Positions 1 through 8,927 of a stretch of DNA of 64,000 bases are shown piece by piece (the first letter of the stretch is position 1; every line of letters starts with the position of its first letter). A program made the translations under genes and the position numbers. The notes beneath the pieces were generated by a model, which searched no databases, had not been told where the DNA came from, and worked only from the letters and a program-made list of their open reading frames with translations. The stretch comes from Pantoea sp. RIT-PI-b (lineage in GTDB: Bacteria; Pseudomonadota; Gammaproteobacteria; Enterobacterales; Enterobacteriaceae): positions 1-64,000 of the forward strand of contig NZ_LGIS01000015.1 in assembly GCF_001187905.1 (NCBI RefSeq). Reading direction: 5' to 3'.

Positions 1-79
1 ACGACGTTGATAGGCCGGGTGTGTAAGCGCAGCGATGCGTTGAGCTAACCGGTACTAATGACCCGTGAGGCTTAACCTT
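1..79 (+). rRNA. 23S ribosomal RNA, 3' end (partial)
   Basis: The first 79 bases match the conserved 3' terminus of enterobacterial 23S rRNA, including the GGCCGGGTGTGTAAGCGCAG segment and the closing GAGGCTTAACCTT. The rest of the gene lies left of the window. It is followed by 5S rRNA, so this is the distal end of an rrn operon. Confidence 0.97.
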
Positions 80-282
80 ACAACGCCAGAGGCGTTTTGG
101 TCTGAGAGACCGGATTTTCAGCTTGTTTAACGGATAAAGAATTAGCGGAAGCGAAAGATTTTACGCTGAGGCGAGGCGCCGACCGAGACGGAACGAAGGA
201 GCATACGGAAGTATGTGACTGAGTAACGCGAGGGAGAGCAACGCGGCATCAGTGAAAAATATTCGTTTCGTGCGCAAGAATT
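80..282 (+). other. 23S-5S internal transcribed spacer, enlarged, with a stem-loop element
   Basis: The spacer is 203 bases, against about 90 in E. coli. It contains no tRNA. It holds a short hairpin (CATAC at 202-206 paired with GTATG at 211-215 across a GGAA loop of GNRA type), followed by GTGACTGAGTAACGCGAGGG-like sequence ending near 245. A diverged version of this element occurs on the minus strand downstream of glnA (about 13146-13195). The stretch just before 5S is AT-rich, as expected for 5S precursor processing. Element identity and function are inference. Confidence 0.6.
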
Positions 283-402
283 TGCCTGGCGGCTTTAGCG
301 CGGTGGTCCCACCTGACCCCATGCCGAACTCAGAAGTGAAACGCCGTAGCGCCGATGGTAGTGTGGGGTCTCCCCATGCGAGAGTAGGGAACTGCCAGGC
401 AT
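283..402 (+). rRNA. rrf: 5S ribosomal RNA
   Basis: This is a 120-base match to enterobacterial 5S rRNA, from TGCCTGGCGGC to CTGCCAGGCAT. The two ends are complementary and form helix I. The length equals that of E. coli 5S. It lies 203 bases after 23S and is followed by an intrinsic terminator. Confidence 0.98.
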
Positions 403-415
403 CAGTTAGGTGAAG

Positions 416-446
416 AAGCCCTGAACGGAAGTTCAGGGCTTTTTTA
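416..446 (+). terminator. rrn operon intrinsic terminator
   Basis: A perfect stem GCCCTGAAC (418-426) / GTTCAGGGC (431-439) with a GGAA loop is followed by six T. It sits 14 bases after 5S and ends the rrn transcript. Confidence 0.95.
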
Positions 447-482
447 CGTCTAAATTTCATAAAAAGCGCTAATACAGTCATT

Positions 483-986
483 TCAAAGACTTTTAAGCCA
501 CTGAATAATAAAATCAGTAATCTGCTGCGGCTGATTAATATCCAAATAGGGTAAATTAATCTTCAAATCTTCATCAGTGGCTACCGCGATCACGTGCTCA
601 TCGATTAAATCCTCAATCTGACCCGGTATATTACGCCGCCAAAGCACAATTTTAGGCACTGGTTCATTCTTGAAGCCCTCAATCAGTATCAAATCTAATA
701 CCGAACTATCCATCCTCAATGCTAACTCTGCAAGACTTGGCGGCTGGTCGGGTGTTTCAACCATCAAAGCCCATCGTTTATTACTGGCGACGATCACCTG
801 ATCCGCTCCGGCTTTACGCAGCAAATAGCTGTCTTTCCCGGGTGAATCGATATCCATTTGGTGGTGCGTATGCTTGATTAAGCCTGATCGTATGCCTTGT
901 GCTTTCAGTTGCGGAATAACTTGCTCTAGCAATGTGGTTTTTCCGGTTCCGCTCCAGGCAGAAATGGCCAGCAAAGGCACGGTCAT
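483..986 (-). CDS. mobB: Molybdopterin-guanine dinucleotide biosynthesis adaptor MobB
   Basis: MobB is a GTP-binding protein that assists MobA in converting molybdopterin to the guanine dinucleotide cofactor. The 167 residues open with a P-loop (SAWSGTGKTTLLEQ, about residues 8-21). IKHTHHQMDID follows near residue 38, and the usual MobB segment LILIEGFK lies in the middle. The start codon overlaps the end of mobA by 4 bases, implying translational coupling. The gene converges on the rrn terminator. MobB is dispensable for cofactor synthesis in E. coli, so it is an accessory partner of MobA. Confidence 0.95.
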   Translation of the reverse strand: MTVPLLAISAWSGTGKTTLLEQVIPQLKAQGIRSGLIKHTHHQMDIDSPGKDSYLLRKAGADQVIVASNKRWALMVETPDQPPSLAELALRMDSSVLDLILIEGFKNEPVPKIVLWRRNIPGQIEDLIDEHVIAVATDEDLKINLPYLDINQPQQITDFIIQWLKSL

Positions 987-1558
987 GACAACGTTTCCTC
1001 ATTAACCAGGTCATCGGGTGTATTGATATTACGGAAGGCCGATTCTGCATCTGAAAACGCAACGGCATGTCCATCATGCTTGCGTAAAAACTGCATCAAA
1101 CGCCGTTCGCCGCGGAGTAGCCAGGCTTCGAGATCATCGGCCAGTGCACAATTCACTAGCGCTAAAGCAGGATGATCGCGCTGAGAAGACTTCACCCACA
1201 CTGCGGGTGCATCGCCACGTTCCTGCCATAAACGCGCAACAAAATTACTGGGAAGCCAAGGCGTATCACAAGGGCAGAAGGCGACCCATGCAGTTTTACT
1301 GTGACGCAAACCACTAAGCATGCCAGCTAACGGTCCGGGATAATCAGGCATTGAATCAGTAACTACCTGACAACCACTTGCCTGATAGCGATCAATGTTA
1401 CGGTTAGCGCTTATCAACACAATATCGACCTGCGGTCGAAATCTCCGCAAAACATGCTGATAAAGGGGTTCACCTTGTAGCATTAGTAACCCTTTATCCT
1501 GTCCACCCATACGGCTGCCTTGCCCACCTGCGAGGATCACGCCGGTAAATGCTGTCAT
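983..1558 (-). CDS. mobA: Molybdenum cofactor guanylyltransferase MobA
   Basis: MobA transfers GMP from GTP to molybdopterin, making the MGD cofactor of DMSO-reductase-family enzymes. The 191-residue protein starts with the nucleotidyltransferase signature LAGGQGSRMGGQDKGLL (residues 9-25), where the GG and K contact GTP. It also has the conserved acidic stretch CPCDTPWLP near residue 95. A GGAGA ribosome-binding site lies just upstream of the ATG at 1558. It is the first gene of a mobA-mobB operon and is divergent from yihD. Confidence 0.96.
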   Translation of the reverse strand: MTAFTGVILAGGQGSRMGGQDKGLLMLQGEPLYQHVLRRFRPQVDIVLISANRNIDRYQASGCQVVTDSMPDYPGPLAGMLSGLRHSKTAWVAFCPCDTPWLPSNFVARLWQERGDAPAVWVKSSQRDHPALALVNCALADDLEAWLLRGERRLMQFLRKHDGHAVAFSDAESAFRNINTPDDLVNEETLS

Positions 1559-1629
1559 CTTCGTCTCCTTCTCTATTCTGGACGATACTTATATAGCGGC
1601 AGCGTACCACCTGCATAAAGGAATCAATG

Positions 1630-1905
1630 ATGAAATATCACCGACTCAATGAACTGATCGATCTTCTGCGACCAGCATGGCAAAAGGAGTCCGACATCAA
1701 CTTGTTGGCATTTTTACAAAAACTGGCGCATGAATCTGGTTTCAGTGGCCCATTAAGTGAATTAACGGACGATGTATTGATTTACCATCTCAAAATGCGT
1801 GAAGCAGGCAGCGACGCTGAAATACCCGGCCTAAAAAAGGATTATGAAGTGGACTTCAAAACCGCGCTATTACGTGCTCGTGGTGTGATTAAGGATGATG
1901 AGTAG
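1630..1905 (+). CDS. yihD: Conserved DUF1040 protein YihD
   Basis: This small cytoplasmic protein of 91 residues closely resembles E. coli YihD (89 residues), including LRPAWQKE near the start and IPGLKKDYE...[10 protein letters not shown] at the end. Two consecutive ATGs occur at 1627 and 1630. The second is preferred because the AAGGA ribosome-binding site then has better spacing and the N-terminus aligns with E. coli. The molecular function is not established. It precedes srkA, as in E. coli. Confidence 0.93.
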   Translation: MKYHRLNELIDLLRPAWQKESDINLLAFLQKLAHESGFSGPLSELTDDVLIYHLKMREAGSDAEIPGLKKDYEVDFKTALLRARGVIKDDE

Positions 1906-1951
1906 TGTTATCCTTGCGCATTAATCGCAAAGGTAACATACAGGCAAAATG

Positions 1952-2938
1952 ATGAGCGAAGCCGCCTTTAATTTCCAGACGCTGAATCCCGATGTCATTC
2001 TTGATGCACTTTGGGATGCGGGTTTGCGTGTCGAATCAGGCTTAACTGCCCTCAATAGCTACGAGAATCGCGTTTATCAGTTTAGCGATGATGAGAAGCG
2101 ACGCTATGTGGCGAAATTTTATCGTCCACAGCGCTGGAGCGCACAGCAGATTCTTGAAGAGCATCAGTTCACGCAGGATCTGCTGGGCGATGAAGTGCCG
2201 GTTGCCGCACCGCTAAATCTACAGGGCAGTACGCTGAATCATCATGCCGGGTTTATGTTCGCAGTCTTTCCCAGTTTGGGCGGCCGACAATATGAAACCG
2301 ACAATGAGGAACAGATGGAATGGGTGGGCCGTTTTCTTGGACGCATCCATCAAACCGGAAGGCAAAGTCCGTTCCAGCAGCGCCCAGCGTTTGGATTGGA
2401 AGAGTATGTGTTTCAACCACGGCAGGAGCTGGAAAGAAGCACGTTAGTACCCGCTTCTTTAAAAGACATACTGCTTGCTGCAGTTGATAAGCTGAGCACT
2501 ACGTTGCAGCAGCGCTGGCATACTCAGTGGCAGCCGCTTAGGTTGCATGGGGATTGCCATCCCGGCAATATTCTGTGGCGTGAAGGGCCGATGTTTGTCG
2601 ATCTTGATGATGCGCGTACCGGGCCGGCCGTGCAGGATTTATGGATGCTGGTCAACGGCGATCGTCAGGAACAATTGATTCAATGGGACATTTTGCTGGA
2701 AGCCTATAATGAATTCGGTGATTTTGATTTACATGAATTGTCACTGATTGAACCTTTACGCGCTATGCGCATGGTTTATTATTTGGCCTGGGTGGTACGC
2801 CGCTGGCAGGATCCCGCTTTTCCGCGCGCCTTTCCCTGGATGACAGATGAGGATTTTTGGCGCCGGCAGATTGCATTATTTATCGAGCAGGAGAGGCTGT
2901 TAAACGAACCGCCGTTGCAGCTTAGCCCGCAATATTAA
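1952..2938 (+). CDS. srkA: Stress response Ser/Thr kinase SrkA (YihE/RdoA)
   Basis: SrkA is a eukaryotic-like kinase of the APH/choline-kinase fold, described in E. coli as countering stress-induced MazF-mediated death and acting with the Cpx response. From the ATG at 1952 it has 328 residues, the E. coli length. The catalytic loop [12 protein letters not shown] (about residue 200) and the metal-binding [11 protein letters not shown] (about 215) are intact. An ATG one codon earlier (1949) is an alternative start. It ends next to dsbA, with which it is probably co-transcribed as in E. coli. Confidence 0.95.
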   Translation: MSEAAFNFQTLNPDVILDALWDAGLRVESGLTALNSYENRVYQFSDDEKRRYVAKFYRPQRWSAQQILEEHQFTQDLLGDEVPVAAPLNLQGSTLNHHAGFMFAVFPSLGGRQYETDNEEQMEWVGRFLGRIHQTGRQSPFQQRPAFGLEEYVFQPRQELERSTLVPASLKDILLAAVDKLSTTLQQRWHTQWQPLRLHGDCHPGNILWREGPMFVDLDDARTGPAVQDLWMLVNGDRQEQLIQWDILLEAYNEFGDFDLHELSLIEPLRAMRMVYYLAWVVRRWQDPAFPRAFPWMTDEDFWRRQIALFIEQERLLNEPPLQLSPQY

Positions 2939-2964
2939 TGAAGTACTCAGGAGATTGTTTCACG

Positions 2965-3594
2965 ATGAAAAAGATCATGTTTGCGCTGGTAGGTTTGATG
3001 CTGGCATTTGGCGCCTCTGCGGCACAGTTTAACGATGGTAAACAGTTCGTTACTTTGCCGAAGCCGGTAGCCGGTGAGCCGCAGGTTCTGGAGTTCTTCT
3101 CCTTCTTCTGCCCGCATTGCTACCAGTTCGAACGCGTTTATCACGTGAGCGATGCAGTGAAAAAGAACCTGCCGGCTGACACTAAAGTGACGAAATACCA
3201 CGTTGATTTCCTTGGTGGCCAATTCGGTCCAATCGTTACTCAGGCATGGGCTGTTGCAATGGCGCTGGGCGTAGAAAGCAAAGTAACTGCACCCATTTTC
3301 GACGGTATTCAGAAAACTCAAACCGTTACTGATGCGGCGAGCCTGAAAGAGACCTTTATCAAAGCGGCAGGTATCTCCTCCGAAGATTACGATGCGGCGT
3401 GGAACAGCTTCGCGGTGAAAGCGCTGGTTGCGCAGCAGCAAAAAGCAGCTGCTGACGTAAATCTACAGGGTGTGCCGGCAATCTTTGTTAACGGTAAATA
3501 TATGGTTAACAACGGCGGCCTGGATACCAGCTCAATGGATAACTTCGTTGCTGATTACGCCAACGTCGTGAAATTCCTGGTAGAAAAGAAGTAA
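2965..3594 (+). CDS. dsbA: Periplasmic thiol:disulfide oxidoreductase DsbA
   Basis: DsbA introduces disulfides into exported proteins and is re-oxidised by DsbB. The 209-residue precursor has a Sec signal peptide of about 19 residues ending ASA|AQ. The thioredoxin-fold active site is CPHC, within [13 protein letters not shown], and the cis-proline loop [11 protein letters not shown] is near residue 169. An in-frame ATG at 2938 overlaps the srkA stop. The ATG at 2965 is chosen because CAGGAG (2948-2953) sits ahead of it and the signal peptide then matches E. coli. A strong terminator follows. Confidence 0.97.
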   Translation: MKKIMFALVGLMLAFGASAAQFNDGKQFVTLPKPVAGEPQVLEFFSFFCPHCYQFERVYHVSDAVKKNLPADTKVTKYHVDFLGGQFGPIVTQAWAVAMALGVESKVTAPIFDGIQKTQTVTDAASLKETFIKAAGISSEDYDAAWNSFAVKALVAQQQKAAADVNLQGVPAIFVNGKYMVNNGGLDTSSMDNFVADYANVVKFLVEKK

Positions 3595-3607
3595 TTTAGC
3601 TTCAGAG

Positions 3608-3632
3608 AACGCCGACAACGTCGGCGTTTTTT
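3608..3632 (+). terminator. Intrinsic terminator after dsbA
   Basis: The stem AACGCCGAC / GTCGGCGTT with a three-base loop runs into a T-rich tail 13 bases past the dsbA stop. Confidence 0.9.
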
Positions 3633-3824
3633 ATTGCCTTTTTAGTTTTACTAATACGATGTTTATATAAGCCCTTCGCTTAATATCCACATGGATGATC
3701 ATCTTTTCATTACGTTGCATAAGGGTGCGTTCGGAATGTAACCTTATGATAGATATATAATTTTAATTCCAAAGTAATTACAATTAACGTAAATAACAAT
3801 ATGTTATGATTTTTACGCACAAAC

Positions 3825-3833
3825 TTATCCACA
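3825..3833 (+). promoter_or_regulatory. Perfect DnaA box upstream of polA
   Basis: The 368-base gap between dsbA and polA (3595-3962) holds the dsbA terminator and AT-rich sequence with a promoter-like TTATGAT at 3804-3810. Shortly after it comes TTATCCACA, identical to the consensus strong DnaA box. DnaA is reported to stimulate polA expression in E. coli, so a regulatory site here is plausible. No box cluster indicative of an origin is present. Confidence 0.7.
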
Positions 3834-3962
3834 ACCTGATCCTTGCGATCCGTGCCGCGTAACGACGAAAAAGATCCTGACTTCCCTGAGTGCATTCAAC
3901 ATTCTCCTCCGGTTGTGGCATCCTTATAGCCCTCATTATCGCAACGAAGAAAATACGAACCT

Positions 3963-6755
3963 ATGGCGCAAATTGCAGAAAATCCCCTGATTCTGGTCGA
4001 CGGCTCCTCTTATCTGTACCGTGCATATCATGCCTTTCCGCCGCTAACGAACAGTGCAGGCGAGCCAACTGGCGCCATGTATGGTGTGCTTAACATGCTG
4101 AAAAGTTTGTTGATGCAGTATCAGCCAAGCCATGTGGCTGTGGTCTTCGATGCTAAAGGCAAGACCTTCCGCGATGAGTTATTTGAGCACTACAAATCGC
4201 ATCGTCCACCAATGCCAGACGATCTGCGGGCGCAGATTGAACCGTTACATGAGATGGTGAAAGCGATGGGCCTGCCGCTGTTGGCGGTATCGGGCGTTGA
4301 GGCGGATGATGTGATCGGCACCTTGGCTCTGGAAGCGGAAAAACTTGGCCGTCCGGTATTAATCAGCACCGGTGATAAAGATATGGCGCAGCTCGTCACG
4401 CCGGCGATAACGCTGATCAACACCATGACGAATACCGTGCTGGGCCCGGAAGAGGTCGAACAGAAATATGGCGTACCTCCAACGCTGATTATCGATTTCC
4501 TCGCCATGATGGGCGACAGCTCGGACAACATTCCCGGTGTCCCGGGCGTCGGTGAGAAAACGGCTCAAGCCTTGCTGCAAGGTCTTGGCGGTATGCAGTC
4601 AATTTACGACAATCTCGACAAAGTGGCCGATCTCTCTTTCCGCGGTGCGAAAACCATGGCGGCGAAGCTGGAACAAAACCGCGATGTGGCTTTCCTTTCT
4701 TATCAACTGGCAACCATTAAAACCGACGTTGCGTTGGATCTGACGTGCGATCAACTGATCGTAAACGAGCCTGATGTTGAAGCGCTGCAAACCTTATTTA
4801 GCCGTTACGAGTTCAAACGCTGGATCGCTGATTTGCAGGATGGCACATGGCTGCAACAAGGCAAGAAGAGCAACTCGCAGACGCAGAAATCGCAGCTAAG
4901 TGAAGCTGTTGCGCCCGTCGCAGAAACCACCAGCGTATTATCAGCGGAAGGCTACGTCACCATTCTTGATGAAGCGACATTCGCTGACTGGCTGAAAAAG
5001 CTGAAAAGCGCCGAACTCTTCGCTTTCGATCTGGAAACTGATTCGCTGGATACACTGAGCGCTAACATTGTCGGTATTGCGTTTGCTGTCGCACCGGGAG
5101 AAGCCGCCTATCTGCCCGTTGGCCATGACTATTTGGATGCACCCGAACAGCTGGATCGTAATGACGTGCTGAAGCAGCTGAAACCGCTGCTGGAAGACGG
5201 TAACGCGGCGAAAGTTGGCCAGAATCTCAAATACGATCGCGGTGTATTGAAGAATTACGATATTGAACTTAACGGCATTAAATTCGACACCATGCTGGAA
5301 TCATATTGCCTGAACAGCGTGGGAGGTAAACACGATATGGACAGCCTGGCAGCGCGCTGGCTGAACCATAAAACGGTGACTTTCGAAGAGATCGCTGGCA
5401 AAGGCAAAAATCAGCTCACCTTTAATCAGATTGCTCTTGAGCAAGCTGGGCACTATGCCGCTGAAGATGCCGATGTCACGCTGCAGCTGCATCTGAAAAT
5501 GTGGGCGAAGCTGGAGCCAGAGGCGGGGCCAAAACAGGTATTTGAAGAGATTGAAATGCCGTTGTTGAAGGTGATATCGCGAATTGAGCGCAACGGCGTG
5601 TTGATCGACCAAAATATCCTGGCGAAACACTCACAGGAGTTGACCACGCGTGTCGCTGAGCTGGAGCTGAAAGCGCATGAGTTAGCGGGTGAACCGTTTA
5701 ACCTCTCTTCACCTAAACAACTGCAAACCATTCTTTTTGAAAAACAGGGTATTAAGCCGACGAAAAAAACGCCCGGCGGCGCACCTTCCACCAGTGAAGA
5801 AGTACTGGCTGAACTGGCGCTAGATTATCCATTGCCGAAGGTAATTCTGGAACATCGCGGCCTTTCGAAGCTGAAATCGACGTATACCGATAAGCTGCCA
5901 CTGATGATCAATCCGGTTACGGGTCGAGTGCACACCTCCTATCACCAGGCAGTAACGGCGACCGGGCGACTTTCATCTACCGATCCTAACTTGCAGAACA
6001 TCCCGGTGCGCAACGAAGAAGGTCGTCGTATTCGCCAGGCGTTTATTGCCGGGCCAGGCAATATTATTGTTGCTGCGGACTATTCACAGATTGAACTGCG
6101 CATTATGGCGCATTTATCACAAGATAAAGGCCTGCTGGATGCGTTTGCTCAGGGCGAAGATATTCACCGTGCTACCGCATCAGAAGTGTTTGGTGTCACG
6201 CTGAGCAAGGTTTCTGGTGAGCAGCGCCGCAGTGCTAAGGCGATCAACTTTGGTTTGATCTACGGTATGAGCGCCTTTGGCCTTTCTCGTCAACTGAATA
6301 TCGGCGCGGGCGAGGCGAAGAAATACATGGATCTCTACTTTGAACGCTACCCGGGTGTGCTGCGTTATATGGAAGAGACGCGCTCGAAGGCGGCAGAAAA
6401 AGGCTATGTTGAAACGCTCGATGGTCGTCGTTTGTGGCTGCCGGATATTACCTCTAGTAATGCTATTCGTCGTAAAGCCGCTGAGCGTGCCGCGATCAAC
6501 GCACCAATGCAAGGCACGGCTGCAGATATCATTAAGCGCGCCATGATTGCAGTTGATGGCTGGCTGTTGGAGCAAAAAGACGATGCGGTACGGATGATAA
6601 TGCAGGTACACGATGAACTGGTGTTTGAGATCCGCAGCGACGCAGTAGAGGGTGCCATCAAGACCATTCGTGAGCTGATGGAGAACAGCATGAAGCTGGA
6701 TGTGCCGTTGCAGGTTGAAGTGGGAACCGGCGATAACTGGGATGAAGCGCATTGA
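3963..6755 (+). CDS. polA: DNA polymerase I
   Basis: Pol I fills gaps, removes RNA primers and acts in repair. The 930-residue protein (E. coli 928) has all three parts. The 5' nuclease covers about residues 1-290, with DADDVIGT-type acidic clusters and a helix-hairpin-helix near [18 protein letters not shown]. The 3'-5' exonuclease starts near residue 350 and keeps the catalytic D and E in [11 protein letters not shown]. The family A polymerase has motif [15 protein letters not shown], the O helix [14 protein letters not shown] and motif [10 protein letters not shown]. All catalytic residues appear intact. The upstream region carries a DnaA box. Confidence 0.98.
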   Translation: MAQIAENPLILVDGSSYLYRAYHAFPPLTNSAGEPTGAMYGVLNMLKSLLMQYQPSHVAVVFDAKGKTFRDELFEHYKSHRPPMPDDLRAQIEPLHEMVKAMGLPLLAVSGVEADDVIGTLALEAEKLGRPVLISTGDKDMAQLVTPAITLINTMTNTVLGPEEVEQKYGVPPTLIIDFLAMMGDSSDNIPGVPGVGEKTAQALLQGLGGMQSIYDNLDKVADLSFRGAKTMAAKLEQNRDVAFLSYQLATIKTDVALDLTCDQLIVNEPDVEALQTLFSRYEFKRWIADLQDGTWLQQGKKSNSQTQKSQLSEAVAPVAETTSVLSAEGYVTILDEATFADWLKKLKSAELFAFDLETDSLDTLSANIVGIAFAVAPGEAAYLPVGHDYLDAPEQLDRNDVLKQLKPLLEDGNAAKVGQNLKYDRGVLKNYDIELNGIKFDTMLESYCLNSVGGKHDMDSLAARWLNHKTVTFEEIAGKGKNQLTFNQIALEQAGHYAAEDADVTLQLHLKMWAKLEPEAGPKQVFEEIEMPLLKVISRIERNGVLIDQNILAKHSQELTTRVAELELKAHELAGEPFNLSSPKQLQTILFEKQGIKPTKKTPGGAPSTSEEVLAELALDYPLPKVILEHRGLSKLKSTYTDKLPLMINPVTGRVHTSYHQAVTATGRLSSTDPNLQNIPVRNEEGRRIRQAFIAGPGNIIVAADYSQIELRIMAHLSQDKGLLDAFAQGEDIHRATASEVFGVTLSKVSGEQRRSAKAINFGLIYGMSAFGLSRQLNIGAGEAKKYMDLYFERYPGVLRYMEETRSKAAEKGYVETLDGRRLWLPDITSSNAIRRKAAERAAINAPMQGTAADIIKRAMIAVDGWLLEQKDDAVRMIMQVHDELVFEIRSDAVEGAIKTIRELMENSMKLDVPLQVEVGTGDNWDEAH

Positions 6756-6977
6756 TGTAGCGCAGTTAGCGGTATATACATGCCGCTGACATCATCATAA
6801 GAAAAAAGTTTACTTAATCGGTTCAGCAACGTTGTAAAGCGGCCTATAAAATGCGCGTTTTGTAACTGCTTAACGCCTAAGCATTTTTTTAGTAATTAAA
6901 CTACATTGCGCGTATAAAAATGTGATGAGCTTAGTAAAAAAGATGTTGAATCCTGAAAGTTAACAACAAAAAACCCT

Positions 6978-7005
6978 TTGTAGGGCGCGTAAAATCAGGT
7001 AGAGT
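6978..7005 (+). promoter_or_regulatory. Probable spf promoter
   Basis: The polA-spf gap (6756-7012) has no gene. TTGTAG at 6978-6983 and TAGAGT at 7000-7005, 16 bases apart, are placed correctly for initiation at 7013. A TGTGA half-site at 6921 might relate to the CRP repression known for E. coli spf, but its second half is poor. Confidence 0.5.
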
Positions 7006-7012
7006 TTGTCGC

Positions 7013-7120
7013 GTAGGGTACAGAGGTAAGATGTTCTATCTTTCAGACCTTTTACTTCACGTAATCGGATTTGGCTGAATATTTAGCCGCCCCAGTCATT
7101 TATGACTGGGGCGTTTTTTA
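7013..7120 (+). ncRNA. spf: Spot 42 regulatory RNA
   Basis: This 108-base sequence is nearly identical to E. coli Spot 42 (109 nt), starting GTAGGGTACAGAGGTAAGAT and keeping the unstructured pairing segments. One T is missing in the ATATTTAGCC run. It ends in the terminator hairpin CGCCCCAGTCA...TGACTGGGGCG plus T-run. In E. coli this Hfq-dependent RNA represses galK and many genes of secondary carbon use and is itself repressed by cAMP-CRP. Its position between polA and convergent engB is conserved. Confidence 0.97.
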
Positions 7121-7150
7121 TTGGGCTTTATCTCAAAAGCCACAACAACG

Positions 7151-7792
7151 TTACTCTGCTTGCTCTTCGCCATCACCTTCTTGTGCTGGCTCCAGTTCAT
7201 TGAACCAGCTATCCAGTTTCTTGCGCACAATATCAACGCCCATCTTCTTAAGAGAAGAGAACATTTCCACCTGCACATCGCCGTTAAAGGCCAGCGCGGC
7301 TTCACGCACCATCGTCAGTTGCGCTTTACGTGCGCCGGATGCCAGCTTGTCAGCTTTGGTCAGCAGCACAAGGACTGGAATCTGGCTCTGAACGGCCCAC
7401 TCAATCATGTTCTGATCAAGATCTTTCAGCGGATGGCGAATATCCATTAATACCACCAGGCCTTTTAGCGCCTGACGTTTTTGCAAATATTCCGCCAGCG
7501 AGCGCTGCCATTTGCGCTTCATCTCTTCCGGAACTTGGGCATAGCCATAACCCGGCAAATCGACTAAACATTTACCTTCAACTACTTCAAACAGGTTAAT
7601 GAGCTGAGTTCGGCCAGGCGTTTTACTGGTACGTGCCAGACCTTTTTGGTTAGTGATGGTATTCAGCGCACTGGATTTGCCTGCATTCGAGCGCCCGGCA
7701 AAAGCAACTTCAATACCTACATCCGCCGGTAAGTGGCGAATATCAGGGGCGCTGAGCATGAAATGGGTCATGTGATAGTTCAAAGCAGACAA
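7151..7792 (-). CDS. engB: Ribosome biogenesis GTPase EngB (YihA/YsxC)
   Basis: EngB is an essential GTPase linked to large-subunit assembly and division. It carries G1 GRSNAGKSS, the switch segment [10 protein letters not shown]3 DLPGYGY and G4 TKAD. A longer frame begins at 7822. The TTG at 7792 is chosen because GGAG lies six bases upstream, and the N-terminus then aligns residue for residue with E. coli YihA through [15 protein letters not shown]. This gives 213 residues (E. coli 210). The gene converges on Spot 42, and CsrC lies upstream. Confidence 0.94.
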   Translation of the reverse strand: MSALNYHMTHFMLSAPDIRHLPADVGIEVAFAGRSNAGKSSALNTITNQKGLARTSKTPGRTQLINLFEVVEGKCLVDLPGYGYAQVPEEMKRKWQRSLAEYLQKRQALKGLVVLMDIRHPLKDLDQNMIEWAVQSQIPVLVLLTKADKLASGARKAQLTMVREAALAFNGDVQVEMFSSLKKMGVDIVRKKLDSWFNELEPAQEGDGEEQAE

Positions 7793-7882
7793 AGTGAAAC
7801 TCCAGCAAAATGAATCGGGCAATAGGGCTGATTATACCTGTAATGGCGCAAAAGTGCCCGATAGCGTCTTAACACGCCATTT

Positions 7883-7900
7883 TGTAAGAGATCTACGATT
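7883..7900 (+). promoter_or_regulatory. Probable UvrY/GacA binding site upstream of csrC
   Basis: TGTAAGAGATCTACGATT has a perfect left half and central core of the UvrY/GacA box (TGTAAG-N6-CTTACA type) and a degraded right half. It lies about 150-170 bases before the predicted csrC start, as for activator sites of csrB/csrC-type genes. It implies BarA-UvrY control of this RNA. Confidence 0.6.
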
Positions 7901-8014
7901 TTTACTGCCAGTGATTACCGCTTCATTGAATATTAACAATTGATTTAAGTGTTATTTTTCAATGAATTGAGAGGTAAGTGGGAAGTACCGCTCTAAAATA
8001 GAGACAAGTCTCAC

Positions 8015-8042
8015 TTGTTCATTTTACCTATTAGTCTACATT
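8015..8042 (+). promoter_or_regulatory. Probable csrC promoter
   Basis: TTGTTC (8015-8020) and TACATT (8037-8042), with a 16-base spacer, predict initiation near 8049-8051, just before the first GGA motif. This is the best candidate I found in the engB-yihI gap. Confidence 0.45.
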
Positions 8043-8049
8043 TGTTGTC

Positions 8050-8275
8050 AGTGCACGGCAGCACCCATCAAGGATGATGAGCTCAGGAGTGTCGGGGATG
8101 ACCAAGAGCATGGCGGGAAGCGGTTCAGGCAGGAATCGGACAGGGACAAGGATTAATCGCAGGAGCGATGTGGCGATGGAGCAACCGGGACGTTGTGAGC
8201 CGTAAAGGATTTATTCAGTGTTTCCTTCGTATGAAGGTGCGATAAAAGGCGATAGCATAGGCTATCGCCTTTTTT
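8050..8275 (+). ncRNA. csrC: CsrC-type CsrA-sequestering RNA
   Basis: The region between engB and yihI, where E. coli has csrC, carries about a dozen GGA motifs in 160 bases (AAGGATG, CAGGAG, GGGGATG, CAGGAAT, AGGGAC and others). Several lie in small hairpin loops, such as CGC-AGGA-GCG. It ends in the terminator AGGCGATAGC-ATAG-GCTATCGCC plus T-run. The bases after that (TTTCTTTGCTTACTTTCTGC) nearly match the E. coli csrC flank. Such RNAs titrate the translational regulator CsrA. The 3' end is well supported; the 5' end is estimated from the promoter. Confidence 0.9.
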
Positions 8276-8348
8276 CTTTGCTTACTTTCTGCTAGATTTC
8301 GCCGCAATTCTATACTGAACTCACAAAGCATCGCCGAGACCGGACACC

Positions 8349-8870
8349 ATGAAGCAACCTGCATCAGCCCCGCGTGGCAAACCTGCTGCGAAAGCCAAGC
8401 GCAAATCGCGTGAAGACCTCAATCAAGAAGCGCGCGATCGCAAACGCGACAAAAAGCACAGCGGTCATAAATCTGGCAGCCGCGCTAATCCGGAAACGCA
8501 AACCGCTGGCAAAGGTCAGGGTAAAAAATCTCAGGATCCACGCCTGGGCAGCAAAACGCCAGTCGCGTTAGTTGCTGATGGTAAAACCCAGACGGCGAAG
8601 AAGCCGGAAGCCAAACCAAAGCCAAAAGCGGAAAAAGTCCGTCTGACGCCACAAGAAGAATTGGCGAAGCTGGAAAATGACGAACGTCTGGATACGTTGC
8701 TGGATCGCCTGGAAAACGGTGAAACCCTCAGTGGCGAAGATCAGGCCTGGCTGGATCAAACCTTAGACCGTATCGACGAACTGATGGAAATGCTCGGCAT
8801 CGCGTTGGATGACGAAGCGGAAGATGAGCAGGCCGAAGAAGATATGATGCGCCTGTTAAAAGGTAATTAA
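8349..8870 (+). CDS. yihI: Der GTPase-activating protein YihI
   Basis: YihI stimulates the GTPase Der (EngA) and so modulates 50S assembly. The 173-residue protein (E. coli 169) has a highly basic, probably disordered N-terminal half rich in Lys/Arg. Its acidic C-terminal half contains [20 protein letters not shown] and ends in [15 protein letters not shown]-rich hairpin (8884-8907) without a T-run lies just downstream, so read-through toward hemN is possible. Confidence 0.93.
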   Translation: MKQPASAPRGKPAAKAKRKSREDLNQEARDRKRDKKHSGHKSGSRANPETQTAGKGQGKKSQDPRLGSKTPVALVADGKTQTAKKPEAKPKPKAEKVRLTPQEELAKLENDERLDTLLDRLENGETLSGEDQAWLDQTLDRIDELMEMLGIALDDEAEDEQAEEDMMRLLKGN

Positions 8871-8927
8871 GGCAAATTTTGATCGGCATGCGTTTTCACG
8901 CATGCCGCGCTAAACAGGTATTCACCT

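Noticed and set aside
80..282. tRNA gene in the 23S-5S spacer
   Set aside because: No cloverleaf or T-loop signature (GGTTCGAATCC-like) is present.
161..481. 106-codon frame on the minus strand across the rRNA spacer and 5S gene
   Set aside because: It is antisense to a certain 5S rRNA gene and its terminator, with no ribosome-binding site or recognisable protein features.
3825..3833. Replication origin suggested by a DnaA box
   Set aside because: Only one box; no AT-rich unwinding element with clustered boxes and no origin-type gene context.
6180..6752. 190-codon antisense frame inside polA
   Set aside because: Shadow frame of a strongly conserved gene, caused by codon composition; no start signals.
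6921..6937. CRP site for spf
   Set aside because: TGTGA half-site is present but the second half (TAGTA) is poor, so it is not listed as a feature.
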